A stretch of DNA of 64,000 nucleotides, taken from Asterias amurensis. Taxonomy: Eukaryota; Echinodermata; Asteroidea; Forcipulatida; Asteriidae. The notes beneath the pieces were generated by a model that was given only the letters and a program-made list of their open reading frames with translations, was not told where the DNA came from and ran no database searches. A program made the translations under genes and the position numbers. Numbering within the stretch: position 1 is the first letter of the stretch; every line of letters starts with the position of its first letter. The DNA lies in assembly GCF_032118995.1 (NCBI RefSeq), contig NC_092650.1:23632001-23696000 (forward strand). Direction: 5' to 3'. Positions 40,887-52,260 of the stretch are shown in pieces.

Positions 40887-41602
40887 TCAACATAATCTGA
40901 AACCTGTTGAAACGCTCCTTGTCAAATCAAAAGGATGCTTAACACAATTAACTTCATAGCTTAAACCACTGCACTAAACAGCAGTTTCTGACAACACCTG
41001 AAAAAATCTGGAATACTATTTATGCAAGGGAATTTTGTGTTTTTACAGTGACTTTTTTATTAAATGAATTTCAGGAAGTAGTTTGTGAAAATTCCATTAT
41101 GTCTGAAATGAACTACAGGTAGACCCTATATAGGTCAAGTTCAGTTAAAAAAACTCGCAGGAAATCGGCCTCATTCAAGTACAAATTAGCCTGAGGCTAA
41201 GTTGGCACACAGGACAAACCAAGTTTATTTAAACTTAATAAAATGTTGTCCCCACCTCTTTTCCCCACACCCCTACTCAGATCCAGTTGCTGCCCATGAT
41301 TTGAGTAGTGTGATTTTCGTTCAATACGTAGAAAATAAACGTATTACCGTTCATTGCATGGTTTGAATAAAGGAACACATGAATTGCAAAGTTTTCAACA
41401 TTTATGCTCTACATCTTAAAATTGCCACTTATTTTTTTTACGAGTTCAAATTGTTCTTCTTGAAGATAAGGTTTCTGATGGTAAAAGAAAAAACCTGATA
41501 CGAAGTCGGATTTCAACAAATCTATACCAGCGGGTTCATTCAACTGTAATCACCGGCAGTGGCAGTCAATCTTAACGAAGGCACTGTCCACGTTTTCCAT
41601 TT

Positions 41603-41762
41603 GTAGAATCAATGGGAGACTTTTGGGACTCTTTGTGGCAGCAGACTTACCAGGTAAAATCCATTGACTCGGTAATGTGCGCATGCTCAGAACTACGTAA
41701 ACAATGGAAATTTACCTGGTAAGTCTGCTGCCACCTAGCGTTCCGAAGTCTCCTATTGGTTT
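41603..41762. mobile_element. Foldback element
   Basis: GGAGACTTTTGGGACTCTTT...GGCAGCAGACTTACCAGGTA is inverted as TACCTGGTAAGTCTGCTGCC...CGAAGTCTCC. Confidence 0.65.
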
Positions 41763-42116
41763 TATGCTTGTGACACTTCTTTTTACATTGAACATGAATG
41801 ATTTTGCCAATATTCTTCCGATAGACTCTAAAATGTATTTTAAGCAGATGACACAGCTATTTTTACTAGTGCTATTGTATGTTTTGCTTGTTGTATAGTT
41901 TTTGTGCTGTTATTGTATACCCGTAGTCTTTATTTAAATTTTGTTGTTTTTATATTTTTAATATTAATTAGTGTTATTATAAATATATTTTTATATTAAT
42001 ACAATTTTACAAATTTAATGTTTATGTAGTCGCTGGGCACCTCTGGAAAACAGTGTTTCACTGAGAGGTTTCCCCAGGGTAAAGAAGAAATAAATAAATA
42101 AATAAACTTGTCGAGA
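41762..42116 (+). mobile_element. LINE remnant (RT motifs plus 3' tail)
   Basis: Encodes LLFTLNMNDFANILPIDSK and, in another frame, ADDTAIFTSAIV, the YADDT-type catalytic motif of non-LTR reverse transcriptase. The coding part breaks off and the element ends in a tail of (AAATA)n at 42088-42108. The frame change and missing C-terminal part show it is dead. Confidence 0.6.
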
Positions 42117-43051
42117 TGATTTGTAAAGTTATAATCACGTTTTGACAATTATGTAGTATTGTTATGTTTCGGCACTTTGTATTATGAACGATTTCCGCAA
42201 ACCTTAGATTTCACAAGAGTGTGCGTATTTTTTTTTTTGACGACTATTTTCAAACGCTGTCAATGAACTTCCGTGTCCTTGGCGTTTTCTTCTTGCATGG
42301 TTGAACAAACACGACACTGAATTTGTTGTTGTGTATCCATAGTAACTGTACACAAAGGACAAATCGTGACCGGAGCTCAATTTCATGGCGCTATCTCAAC
42401 TAAAATGCATGCGCTGTGGGTAATATCCGAGTCCACAGGTTATAGAGGGAAGAGTGAAATCATACATTATCATTATTATATATTATTATTGATTTATTCG
42501 GCCAAGATGTCAACAAACAGTACAAGATACAATATTACCATATACTAAAGACATATAACAGTGTAAGAAACAATGAATGTAAACTTATGAGGCCTAGAAC
42601 AATTGTAAACCAATGATTGAATGAGACAGAGCACTGGCAATCAAGCAAGACAATTATAAAAACAGACAGGACAAGCCCATTCTAAGATGGCCAGGATTAA
42701 TAAAAGTGAGCCTAACCACTGTGACTCAAAAGCCTATCAATCCAATCTTAAAACGGGAATAGAATCTTTAACAAACATTTAAATACAGTAAAGATAAACT
42801 TTGGAAAATAATAAATATGAGGAACAAAATAAATATGTTTATGTTAAGAAAAACCTATTTACATGAAGCAAGAATATTTGGAAGTGCACATTTTAGTATA
42901 AATAAAGCTGCCGCGTGAAAGCAAGATGCAACCAAGTGTTGCCACAAACATTGTTTATGGTACTCGATATATGCACCATAAAAAGACACCAAAGAAAATA
43001 GTAGGACCGGAAAGGATTGAACATATTTGGAATATTTGTATTGAAGTTTTG

Positions 43052-43432
43052 TTAAAGGAACACGTTTCCTTAGATCGGTCGAGTTGGTCTTTGAAAAGCG
43101 TTTGTAACCGTTTGTTATAAAATGCATATGAGTAGAAAGATGTTGTAAAAGTAAAATACAATGACCCACACAAACATGCCTCGAAATCGCACGGTTTTCC
43201 TTTTACCTCGTCGACTAACACGGTCGGCCATTTATGGTTTGACTCCCATAAATGGCCGACCGTGTTAGTTTGTACAGTAAAAGGAAAACCACGCAATTTC
43301 GAGGAAAACTTGTGTGGATCATTGTATTTTACTTTTTAAAACATCTTTCCAACCATACGCATTTTCAAAAAGCGGTTACAAACGCTTTATATAGACCAAC
43401 TCGCCCGATCCAAGGCAACGTGTTCCTTTAAT
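43052..43432. mobile_element. GAACACGTTGCCTTGGATCG foldback element, copy 1
   Basis: Perfect core palindrome CATAAATGGCCGACCGTGTTAG and its inverse flank a short loop near 43245. Outer arms TTAAAGGAACACGTTTCCTT and AAGGCAACGTGTTCCTTTAA. Confidence 0.8.
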
Positions 43433-44691
43433 AAAGCTTTTTCCCTGCGTGTGTGTTGTGAGAATCATGTAGTGAAACCTTTGAGATGTCATGTGCAGTT
43501 CTTTATAGAAGCAAGGAGGTTTTCCTCCATGCTAGAAGTTACGCATCGGCGTGAAGTATTCTAATCATATGCACTTTGAAGACCGAGAAGCAAACAGAAA
43601 AGGGGGAAAAGGGAATCCATAGGGAAATTCTACGCAGAGCCATGGTATTGGGCCCTTGGATAAAAGTGCAAACGAGATTGTTTACATGTTACCCATAGCA
43701 ACGGCCAGCAAAAGTATTTTTGTGTCTTTCAACAAATTCATCCAGTGTCAATACTCACCCGAGTGTGTGATGGTCGTGACTGCTCATTGTGCTTGCGTGA
43801 AACCTATACCCCAAGGGCTCCACAATGAAGAAAATATTGTTCCTTTGTTGGGAAGTTAACTTGTTGTTTAGATTTTGTCCAGGGGGGTTTCCCTTTTAAA
43901 CTAGGCCATTATTGAAATACACGGGAAAACGGAACTAATCCGTTTTTGTGAAAAGGGTGTCATTGCGTGTCGAGACTCCTAATAACAGACTAGGCAAACA
44001 AACTATTAGATTCGCTTCTGAACATTCGATTAAAAAAACCTATAAGTAGCACCTGTTTATGTGGAGGTATTTAAAGGAAAATTCGGAAATAATTATGTAA
44101 AGAGCAGTTAACCCTACGGTTGTGTAATGGAGTTAGTCACAAACCTTCACTAAAATCCCCACAAATGGCGTACTTATAGTAACATTTTGACGAAAAATAA
44201 AGCTGTAGTAAAAAAGCTTGTTGAAGCTATCCTTGGCTAATCAGTTAATGTCGCTTGTAATTTCTCTGATTATGCGAATAAAATTAAAATTAATATAATT
44301 TAAAAGAAAAAACAGTGTGCACTTGCTTTTTGAAAAATTCGTTTTTCAGTTCAGAATCTATTACTTGTACGTTGTCGAATAACCACTCATTTATTCACTC
44401 AATTTAATGGACTTCGTCTCGGTAAAATTATCAAGAACCAGGCCTCGTTGGGTCTAAACCACTAGTTGAAAACCTCTTCACCACACATTGATATTTAAAG
44501 CGCCTTATGCTATACCTCACAGCACTCAAATACGGAAAAGAAAAAATTTGGTAAAATGCAGCACATATAGTACAGAGAATACAATATAATAACAACCACT
44601 TAGAAAAAAAAACGATATCCCAAGCCCTTAGTAAAGGTTTGTTTGTCATAACATAAAGCAACCTGAACAATTATTAATCCTTTTTTGCAAC
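43433..44691. other. Stretch with no recognised gene
   Basis: No TIR, tandem repeat or credible exon found on either strand. Confidence 0.35.
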
Positions 44692-45067
44692 TTAAAAGAA
44701 CACGTTGCCTTGGATCGGACGAGTTGGTCTTTGAAAAGTGTTTGAAACCGTTTGTTATGAAATGCATATGGTATAGAATATAATGATCCACACAAGTATC
44801 ACTCGAAATTGCGTGGTTTTCCTTTTACCTCGTCGACTAACACGATCGGCCATTTATGGGAGTCAAATTTTGTATTCCCACAAATGGCCGACCGTGTTAG
44901 TTCGTAAAGTAAAAGGAAAACTACGCAATTTCGAGGCAAATTTGTGTGGATCATTGTATTCTACTTTTAACATCTTTCTAACCATATGCATTTTATAACA
45001 AACGGTTAGGCCTACAAACGCTTTTTAAAGACCAACTCGACCGATCCAAGGCAACGTATTCCTTTAA
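44692..45067. mobile_element. GAACACGTTGCCTTGGATCG foldback element, copy 2
   Basis: Same palindromic layout as 43052-43432, with core TCGGCCATTTATGGGAGTC and ACAAATGGCCGACCGTG. Confidence 0.8.
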
Positions 45068-45082
45068 CTTGATAACATAAAC

Positions 45083-45330
45083 AGACGCGTTGACGTTTCA
45101 GATGATTAAGTAAACAATATTTTGCAGAAATTTGTTGGAATGTTTGTTATAGTTTCCCTGACAACCCTGGTTTGGGTTGAACAATATACCAAACGTATTC
45201 CTTTTTTGGAACTTAACTTAATAGAGACAGATGTGTTGATGTTTTGTAAAACATATTTTTTCAAACACTTGTTAGGATGTTTGTAATAGTTTCCCTGACA
45301 ACCATGGTTTGGTTGACAATATACCAGAAT
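45083..45330 (+). repeat. Diverged two-copy tandem duplication
   Basis: Units at about 45083-45200 and 45228-45330 share GTTTCCCTGACAACC, GGTTTGG and TTGA(A)CAATATACCA. Confidence 0.55.
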
Positions 45331-45571
45331 CGGGTGTTTACCTCAACAGGTATTTGGACATAGTCGATTAGTGACATAGTCTCGCATCAGGAATCCCATT
45401 AAGCCTGACAAAGAGATTAAATACTTACTCATTAAAACTAAAATGAGTTTCATTGACACAACAAAATCACATATTTTATTTCTGATTTGTTGTGTCAAGG
45501 AAAATTATTTCAGTTATCAACAAAATAAAGAGTTTCATTGACACACAAAATTATAACTTGAATGTCTGATT

Positions 45572-45890
45572 TAAAGCCAGTGGACACTTTCGGAACAGAA
45601 AACAAAATTAAAGTTCACAGATTTACAAATAACTTACATGGTTTACAGAAGGTAATGGTGAAAGACTTCTCTTGTTTACTTTTTGAGAAAACATTAAAAC
45701 AAGTATCAATTTATTTTAAACACATGTCATAACACGGCGAAACGTGCGAAAACAAGGGTGGGTTTTCCCGTTATTTTCTCCCGACTCCGATGACAATGAG
45801 CCTAAATTTTCACAGGTTTGTTATTGAATATTAGTTGTGATACACGAAGTGTGGGCCTTCGGGCAACACTGTTTACCGACAGTATCCAAT
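45572..45890 (+). mobile_element. AAGCCATTGGACACTTT element, copy 4
   Basis: Starts TTTAAAGCCAGTGGACACTT. Internal deletion around the AATTCTCGATATCGAGAAT palindrome; right end GGGCAACACTGTTTACCGAC. Confidence 0.68.
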
Positions 45891-46035
45891 GATTGTAAGT
45901 GTCAAGTTAACTTATTTTAGTTTAATTAAGAATCTGAGTGTATGAAAGTAGTTGGTTTTTAAACTTTGTAGTTTGGAATAAGAGGTTGAATCAGCATTTA
46001 AAAAAATATCCCTACATTTGGTATACTTGAGCTTA

Positions 46036-46070
46036 TAAGGCGCACGTGATAACCACTACACTACGAAAAC
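46036..46070 (-). pseudogene. tRNA-Val 5' half at the left border of the array
   Basis: Only the acceptor 5' strand, D arm and first anticodon-stem strand remain. Marks the array edge. Confidence 0.8.
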
Positions 46071-46181
46071 TTGACGACCAAATTCCAATGTTTAGCTTCC
46101 TTCAATGTTGAGAATCATTACCAAACTAACAGAACAAATGCAATTTAAAAGTAACCTCATGTCAGATATTCAAAAGAAAAT

Positions 46182-46254
46182 TGTTTTCGCCCGGGCTCGA
46201 ACCGGGGACCTTGCGCGTGTTAGGCGCACGTGATAACCACTACACTACGAAAAC
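46182..46254 (-). tRNA. tRNA-Val(AAC) V1
   Basis: Consensus body, G57. Confidence 0.92.
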
Positions 46255-46364
46255 TTGACGACCAAACTCCAATATTTAGCTTCCTTCAATCTGGGGATTT
46301 CATACCAACCAACAGAATAAATATAATTTTAAACTAACCTCATGTCAGAAATACAAAAGAAAGT

Positions 46365-46437
46365 TGTTCTCGCCCGGGCTCAAACCGGGGACCTTGCGCG
46401 TGTAAAGCACACGTGATAACCACTACACTACGAAAAC
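46365..46437 (-). tRNA. tRNA-Val(TAC) V2, degenerate
   Basis: C56 to U in the B box and T loop; G69 and U29 give wobble pairs. Probably weak or inactive. Confidence 0.7.
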
Positions 46438-46548
46438 TTGAAGGCAAATCTGCAATATTTAGCTTCCTTCAATTTGGGGATTCGTTACAAAACTAACAGA
46501 ATAAATATTTTTTTAAAGTAACCTCATGTCAGAAATGCAAAAGAAAAT

Positions 46549-46621
46549 TGTTTTCGCCCGGGCTTGAACCGGGGACCTTGCGCGTGTTAGGCGCACGTGA
46601 TAACCACTACACTACGAAAAC
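46549..46621 (-). tRNA. tRNA-Val(AAC) V3
   Basis: A57, otherwise consensus. Confidence 0.92.
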
Positions 46622-46731
46622 TTGACGACCAAATTCCTATTTTTAGCTTCCTTCAATGTTGGGATCGTTACCAAACTAACAGAATAAATATAATTTAAAA
46701 GTAACCTCATGTCAGAAATACAAAAGAAAAT

Positions 46732-46804
46732 TGTTTTCGCCCGGGCTCGAACCGGGGACCTTGCGCGTGTTAGGCGCACGTGATAACCACTACACTACGA
46801 AAAC
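46732..46804 (-). tRNA. tRNA-Val(AAC) V4
   Basis: Consensus, G57. Confidence 0.92.
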
Positions 46805-46914
46805 TTGACGACCAAATTCCTATTTTTAGCTTCCTTCAATGTTGGGATCGTTACCAAACTAACAGAATAAATATAATTTAAAAGTAACCTCATGTCAGAA
46901 ATACAAAAGAAAGT

Positions 46915-46987
46915 TGTTTTCGCCCGGGCTCGAACCGGGGACCTTGCGCGTGTAAAGCGCACGTGATAACCACTACACTACGAAAAC
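46915..46987 (-). tRNA. tRNA-Val(TAC) V5
   Basis: First clean UAC copy; U32 accompanies U34. Confidence 0.92.
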
Positions 46988-47097
46988 TTGACAACCAAAT
47001 TCCTTTTTTTAGCTTCTTCAATGTTGGGAACAGTTACCAACCTAACAGAATAAATATAATTTAAAAGTAACCTCATGTCAGAAATACAAAAGAAAAT

Positions 47098-47170
47098 TGT
47101 TTTCGCCCGGGCTTGAACCGGGGACCTTGCGCGTGTTAGGCGCACGTGATAACCACTACACTACGAAAAC
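47098..47170 (-). tRNA. tRNA-Val(AAC) V6
   Basis: A57. Confidence 0.92.
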
Positions 47171-47280
47171 TTGACGACCAAACTCCAATATTTAGCTTCC
47201 TTCAATCTTGGGATTTCATACCAACCAACAGAATAAATATTTATTTAAAGTAACCTCATGTCAGAAATACAAAAGAAAAT

Positions 47281-47353
47281 TGTTTTCGCCCGGGCTTGAA
47301 CCGGGGACCTTGCGCGTGTTAGGCGCACGTGATAACCACTACACTACGAACAC
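47281..47353 (-). tRNA. tRNA-Val(AAC) V7
   Basis: U3 to G, acceptor mismatch G3-A70; A57. Confidence 0.82.
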
Positions 47354-47463
47354 TTGACGACCAAACTGCAATATTTAGCTTCCTTCAATCTGGGGATTTC
47401 ATACCAACCTACAGAATAAATATTTTTTTAAAGTAACCTCATGTCAGAAATACAAAAGAAAAT

Positions 47464-47536
47464 TGTTTTCACCAGGGCTCGAACCGGGGACCTTGCGCGT
47501 GTGAGGCGCACGTGATAACCACTACACTACGAAAAC
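47464..47536 (-). tRNA. tRNA-Val(CAC) V8
   Basis: G63 to U breaks pair 51-63; C66 to U gives a G7-U66 wobble. Confidence 0.78.
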
Positions 47537-47647
47537 TTGACGACCAAACTCCAATATTTAGCTTCCTTCAATTTGGGGATTCGTTACAAAACTAACAGAA
47601 TAAATATTTTTTTAAAGTAACCTCATGTCAGAAATGCAAAAGAAAAT

Positions 47648-47720
47648 TGTTTTCGCCCGGGCTTGAACCGGGGAACTTGCGCGTGTTAGGCGCACGTGAT
47701 AACCACTACACTACGAAAAC
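47648..47720 (-). tRNA. tRNA-Val(AAC) V9
   Basis: A57; variable loop G46 to U. Confidence 0.85.
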
Positions 47721-47830
47721 TTGACGACCAAATTCCTATTTTTAGCTTCCTTCAATGTTGGGATCGTTACCAAACTAACAGAATAAATATAATTTAAAAG
47801 TAACCTCATGTCAGAAATACAAAAGAAAAT

Positions 47831-47903
47831 TGTTTTCGCCCGGGCTCGAACCGGGGACCTTGCGCGTGTTAGGCGCACGTGATAACCACTACACTACGAA
47901 AAC
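47831..47903 (-). tRNA. tRNA-Val(AAC) V10
   Basis: Consensus, G57. Confidence 0.92.
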
Positions 47904-48013
47904 TTGACGACCAAATTCCTATTTTTAGCTTCCTTCAATGTTGGGATCGTTACCAAACTAACAGAATAAATATTTATTTAAAGTAACCTCATGTCAGAAA
48001 TACAAAAGAAAAT

Positions 48014-48086
48014 TGTTTTCGCCCGGGCTTGAACCGGGGACCTTGCGCGTGTTAGGCGCACGTGATAACCACTACACTACGAAAAC
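48014..48086 (-). tRNA. tRNA-Val(AAC) V11
   Basis: A57. Confidence 0.92.
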
Positions 48087-48197
48087 TTGACGACCAAATT
48101 CCTATTTTTAGCTTCCTTCATTGTTAGGAATCGTTACCAAACTAACAGAATAAATATAACTTAAAAGTAACCTCATGTCAGAAATACAAAAGAAAGT

Positions 48198-48270
48198 TGT
48201 TTTCGCCCGGGCTTGAACCGGGGACCTTGCGCGTGTTAGGCGCACGTGATAACCACTACATTACGAAAAC
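48198..48270 (-). tRNA. tRNA-Val(AAC) V12
   Basis: G10 to A within the A box; A57. Confidence 0.82.
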
Positions 48271-48380
48271 TTGACGACCAAACTCCAATATTTAGCTTCC
48301 TTCAATCTGGGGATTTCATACCAACCAACAGAATAAATATTTATTTAAAGTAACCTCATGTCAGAAATACAAAAGAAAAT

Positions 48381-48453
48381 TGTTTTCGCCCGGGCTTGAA
48401 CCGGGGACCTTGCGCGTGTTAGGCGCACGTGATAACCACTACACTACGAACAC
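48381..48453 (-). tRNA. tRNA-Val(AAC) V13
   Basis: U3 to G as in V7; first unit of the 2,707-bp repeat. Confidence 0.82.
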
Positions 48454-48563
48454 TTGACGACCAAACTGCAATATTTAGCTTCCTTCAATCTGGGGATTTC
48501 ATACCAACCTACAGAATAAATATTTTTTTAAAGTAACCTCATGTCAGAAATACAAAAGAAAAT

Positions 48564-48636
48564 TGTTTTCGCCAGGGCTCGAACCGGGGACCTTGCGCGT
48601 GTGAGGCGCACGTGATAACCACTACACTACGAAAAC
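48564..48636 (-). tRNA. tRNA-Val(CAC) V14
   Basis: G63 to U. Confidence 0.8.
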
Positions 48637-48747
48637 TTGACGACCAAACTCCAATATTTAGCTTCCTTCAATTTGGGGATTCGTTACAAAACTAACAGAA
48701 TAAATATTTTTTTAAAGTAACCTCATGTCAGAAATGCAAAAGAAAAT

Positions 48748-48820
48748 TGTTTTCGCCCGGGCTTGAACCGGGGAACTTGCGCGTGTTAGGCGCACGTGAT
48801 AACCACTACACTACGAAAAC
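48748..48820 (-). tRNA. tRNA-Val(AAC) V15
   Basis: A57, U46; duplicate of V9. Confidence 0.85.
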
Positions 48821-48930
48821 TTGACGACCAAATTCCTATTTTTAGCTTCCTTCAATGTTGGGATCGTTACCAAACTAACAGAATAAATATAATTTAAAAG
48901 TAACCTCATGTCAGAAATACAAAAGAAAAT

Positions 48931-49003
48931 TGTTTTCGCCCGGGCTCGAACCGGGGACCTTGCGCGTGTTAGGCGCACGTGATAACCACTACACTACGAA
49001 AAC
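48931..49003 (-). tRNA. tRNA-Val(AAC) V16
   Basis: Consensus. Confidence 0.92.
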
Positions 49004-49113
49004 TTGACGACCAAATTCCTATTTTTAGCTTCCTTCAATGTTGGGATCGTTACCAAACTAACAGAATAAATATTTATTTAAAGTAACCTCATGTCAGAAA
49101 TACAAAAGAAAAT

Positions 49114-49186
49114 TGTTTTCGCCCGGGCTTGAACCGGGGACCTTGCGCGTGTTAGGCGCACGTGATAACCACTACACTACGAAAAC
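49114..49186 (-). tRNA. tRNA-Val(AAC) V17
   Basis: A57. Confidence 0.92.
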
Positions 49187-49296
49187 TTGACGACCAAACT
49201 GCAATATTTAGCTTCCTTCAATCTGGGGATTTCATACCAACCAACAGAATAAATATTTTTTTAAAGTAACCTCATGTCAGAAATACAAAAGAAAAT

Positions 49297-49369
49297 TGTT
49301 TTCGCCAGGGCTCGAACCGGGGACCTTGCGCGTGTGAGGCGCACGTGATAACCACTACACTACGAAAAC
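49297..49369 (-). tRNA. tRNA-Val(CAC) V18
   Basis: G63 to U. Confidence 0.8.
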
Positions 49370-49480
49370 TTGACGACCAAACTCCAATATTTAGCTTCCT
49401 TCAATTTGGGGATTCGTTACAAAACTAACAGAATAAATATTTTTTTAAAGTAACCTTATGTCATAAATACAAAAGAAATA

Positions 49481-49553
49481 TGTTTTCGCCCGGGCTTGAA
49501 CCGGGGACCTTGCGCGTGTTAGGCGCACGTGATAACCACTACACTACGAAAAC
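49481..49553 (-). tRNA. tRNA-Val(AAC) V19
   Basis: A57; the trailer begins TATTTC, so the first T4 is in CTTTTG. Confidence 0.9.
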
Positions 49554-49664
49554 TTGACGACCAAATTCCTATTTTTAGCTTCCTTCATTGTTAGGAATCG
49601 TTACCAAACTAACAGAATAAATATAACTTAAAAGTAACCTCATGTCAGAAATACAAAAGAAAGT

Positions 49665-49737
49665 TGTTTTCGCCCGGGCTCGAACCGGGGACCTTGCGCG
49701 TGTTAGGCGCACGTGATAACCACTACACTACGAAAAC
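49665..49737 (-). tRNA. tRNA-Val(AAC) V20
   Basis: Consensus. Confidence 0.92.
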
Positions 49738-49832
49738 TTGACGACCAAACTCCAATATTTAGCTTCCTTCAATTTGAGGATTCCATACCAACCAACAGAA
49801 TAAATATAATTTTAAAGTAAACAAAATAAAGT

Positions 49833-49905
49833 TGTTTTCGCCATGGCTCGAACCGGGGACCTTGCGCGTGTTAGGCGCACGTGATAACCACTACACTACG
49901 AAAAC
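49833..49905 (-). tRNA. tRNA-Val(AAC) V21, T stem damaged
   Basis: T-stem 3' strand CATGG: two mismatches (52-62, 51-63). 168-bp spacer class. Confidence 0.7.
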
Positions 49906-50015
49906 TTGACGACCAAACTCCAAAATTTAGCTTCCTTTAATTTGGGAATTCCATACCAACCAACAGAATAAATATTTTTTTAAAGTAACCCTATGTCATA
50001 AATACAAAAGAAAAT

Positions 50016-50088
50016 TGTTTTCGGCCGGGCTTGAACCGGGGACCTTGCGCGTGTTAGGTGCACGTGATAACCACTACACTACGAAAAC
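50016..50088 (-). tRNA. tRNA-Val(AAC) V22
   Basis: G30 to A (A30-C40) and G65 to C (C49-C65); A57. Confidence 0.7.
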
Positions 50089-50199
50089 TTGACGACCGAA
50101 CTCCAATATTTAGCTTCCTTCAATCTGGGGATTCGTTACAAAACTAACAGAATAAATATAATTTTAAAGTAACCTCATGTCAAAAATACAAAAGAAAAT

Positions 50200-50272
50200 T
50201 GTTTTCGCCCGGGCTCGAACCGGGGACCTTGCGCGTGTAAAGCGCACGTGATAACCACTACACTACGAAAAC
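50200..50272 (-). tRNA. tRNA-Val(TAC) V23
   Basis: Consensus UAC form. Confidence 0.92.
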
Positions 50273-50383
50273 TTGGCGACCAAACTCCAATATTTAGCTT
50301 CCTTCATTTTGGGGATTCGTTACAAAACTAACAGAATAAATATTTTTTTAAAGTAACCTGATGTCAGAAATACAAAAGAAAGT

Positions 50384-50456
50384 TGTTTTCGCGCGGGCTC
50401 GAACCGGGGACCTTGCGCGTGTTAGGTGCACGTGATAACCACTACACTACGAAAAC
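50384..50456 (-). tRNA. tRNA-Val(AAC) V24
   Basis: G30 to A and G64 to C, one mismatch in each stem. Confidence 0.7.
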
Positions 50457-50551
50457 TTGACGACCAAACTCCAATATTGAGCTTCCTTCAATTTGGGGAT
50501 TCCATACCAACCAACAGAATAAATATAATTTTAAAGTAAACAAAAGAAATA

Positions 50552-50624
50552 TGTTTTCGCCAGGGCTTGAACCGGGGACCTTGCGCGTGTTAGGCGCACG
50601 TGATAACCACTACACTACGAAAAC
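50552..50624 (-). tRNA. tRNA-Val(AAC) V25
   Basis: G63 to U, A57. The homologous V40 has the intact G63. Confidence 0.8.
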
Positions 50625-50735
50625 TTGACGACCGAACTCCAATATTTAGCTTCCTTCAATCTGGGGATTCGTTACAAAACTAACAGAATAAATATAATTT
50701 TAAAGTAACCTAATGTCAGAAATACAAAAGAAAAT

Positions 50736-50808
50736 TGTTTTCGCCCGGGCTCGAACCGGGGACCTTGCGCGTGTGAGGCGCACGTGATAACCACTACACT
50801 ACGAAAAC
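50736..50808 (-). tRNA. tRNA-Val(CAC) V26
   Basis: Consensus CAC form. Confidence 0.92.
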
Positions 50809-50903
50809 TTGACGACCAAACTCCAATATTTAGCTTTCTTCATTTTGGGGATTCCATACCAACCAACAGAATAAATATAATTTTAAAGTAAACAAAAGAA
50901 AGT

Positions 50904-50976
50904 TGTTTTCGCCAGGGCTTGAACCGGGGACCTTGCGCGTGTTAGGCGCACGTGATAACCACTACGCTACGAAAAC
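50904..50976 (-). tRNA. tRNA-Val(AAC) V27
   Basis: U11 to C (C11-A24) in the A box, G63 to U, A57. Confidence 0.72.
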
Positions 50977-51087
50977 TTGAAGACCGAACTCCAATATTTA
51001 GCTTCCTTCAATCTGGGGATTCCATACCAACCAACAGAATAAATATTTTTTTTAAAGTAACCCCATGTCAGAAATACAAAAGAAAAT

Positions 51088-51160
51088 TGTTTTCGCCCGG
51101 GCTCGAACCGGGGACCTTGCGCGTGTTAGGCGCACGTGATAACCACTACACTACGAACAC
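51088..51160 (-). tRNA. tRNA-Val(AAC) V28
   Basis: U3 to G; starts the second 2,707-bp repeat. Confidence 0.82.
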
Positions 51161-51270
51161 TTGACGACCAAACTGCAATATTTAGCTTCCTTCAATCTGG
51201 GGATTTCATACCAACCTACAGAATAAATATTTTTTTAAAGTAACCTCATGTCAGAAATACAAAAGAAAAT

Positions 51271-51343
51271 TGTTTTCGCCAGGGCTCGAACCGGGGACCT
51301 TGCGCGTGTGAGGCGCACGTGATAACCACTACACTACGAAAAC
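51271..51343 (-). tRNA. tRNA-Val(CAC) V29
   Basis: G63 to U. Confidence 0.8.
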
Positions 51344-51454
51344 TTGACGACCAAACTGCAATATTTAGCTTCCTTCAATTTGGGGATTCGTTACAAAACT
51401 AACAGAATAAATATTTTTTTAAAGTAACCTCATGTCAGAAATGCAAAAGAAAAT

Positions 51455-51527
51455 TGTTTTCGCCCGGGCTTGAACCGGGGAACTTGCGCGTGTTAGGCGC
51501 ACGTGATAACCACTACACTACGAAAAC
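51455..51527 (-). tRNA. tRNA-Val(AAC) V30
   Basis: A57, U46; copy of V15. Confidence 0.85.
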
Positions 51528-51637
51528 TTGACGACCAAATTCCTATTTTTAGCTTCCTTCAATGTTGGGATCGTTACCAAACTAACAGAATAAATATAAT
51601 TTAAAAGTAACCTCATGTCAGAAATACAAAAGAAAAT

Positions 51638-51710
51638 TGTTTTCGCCCGGGCTCGAACCGGGGACCTTGCGCGTGTTAGGCGCACGTGATAACCACTACA
51701 CTACGAAAAC
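51638..51710 (-). tRNA. tRNA-Val(AAC) V31
   Basis: Consensus. Confidence 0.92.
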
Positions 51711-51820
51711 TTGACGACCAAATTCCTATTTTTAGCTTCCTTCAATGTTGGGATCGTTACCAAACTAACAGAATAAATATTTATTTAAAGTAACCTCATG
51801 TCAGAAATACAAAAGAAAAT

Positions 51821-51893
51821 TGTTTTCGCCCGGGCTTGAACCGGGGACCTTGCGCGTGTTAGGCGCACGTGATAACCACTACACTACGAAAAC
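51821..51893 (-). tRNA. tRNA-Val(AAC) V32
   Basis: A57. Confidence 0.92.
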
Positions 51894-52003
51894 TTGACGA
51901 CCAAACTGCAATATTTAGCTTCCTTCAATCTGGGGATTTCATACCAACCAACAGAATAAATATTTTTTTAAAGTAACCTCATGTCAGAAATACAAAAGAA
52001 AAT

Positions 52004-52076
52004 TGTTTTCGCCAGGGCTCGAACCGGGGACCTTGCGCGTGTGAGGCGCACGTGATAACCACTACACTACGAAAAC
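52004..52076 (-). tRNA. tRNA-Val(CAC) V33
   Basis: G63 to U. Confidence 0.8.
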
Positions 52077-52187
52077 TTGACGACCAAACTCCAATATTTA
52101 GCTTCCTTCAATTTGGGGATTCGTTACAAAACTAACAGAATAAATATTTTTTTAAAGTAACCTTATGTCATAAATACAAAAGAAATA

Positions 52188-52260
52188 TGTTTTCGCCCGG
52201 GCTTGAACCGGGGACCTTGCGCGTGTTAGGCGCACGTGATAACCACTACACTACGAAAAC
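52188..52260 (-). tRNA. tRNA-Val(AAC) V34
   Basis: A57; TATTTC trailer as V19. Confidence 0.9.

Noticed and set aside
42855-43296. Overlapping 104-113 codon minus-strand ORFs
   Set aside because: They run into the arms of a foldback element and differ between its two copies.
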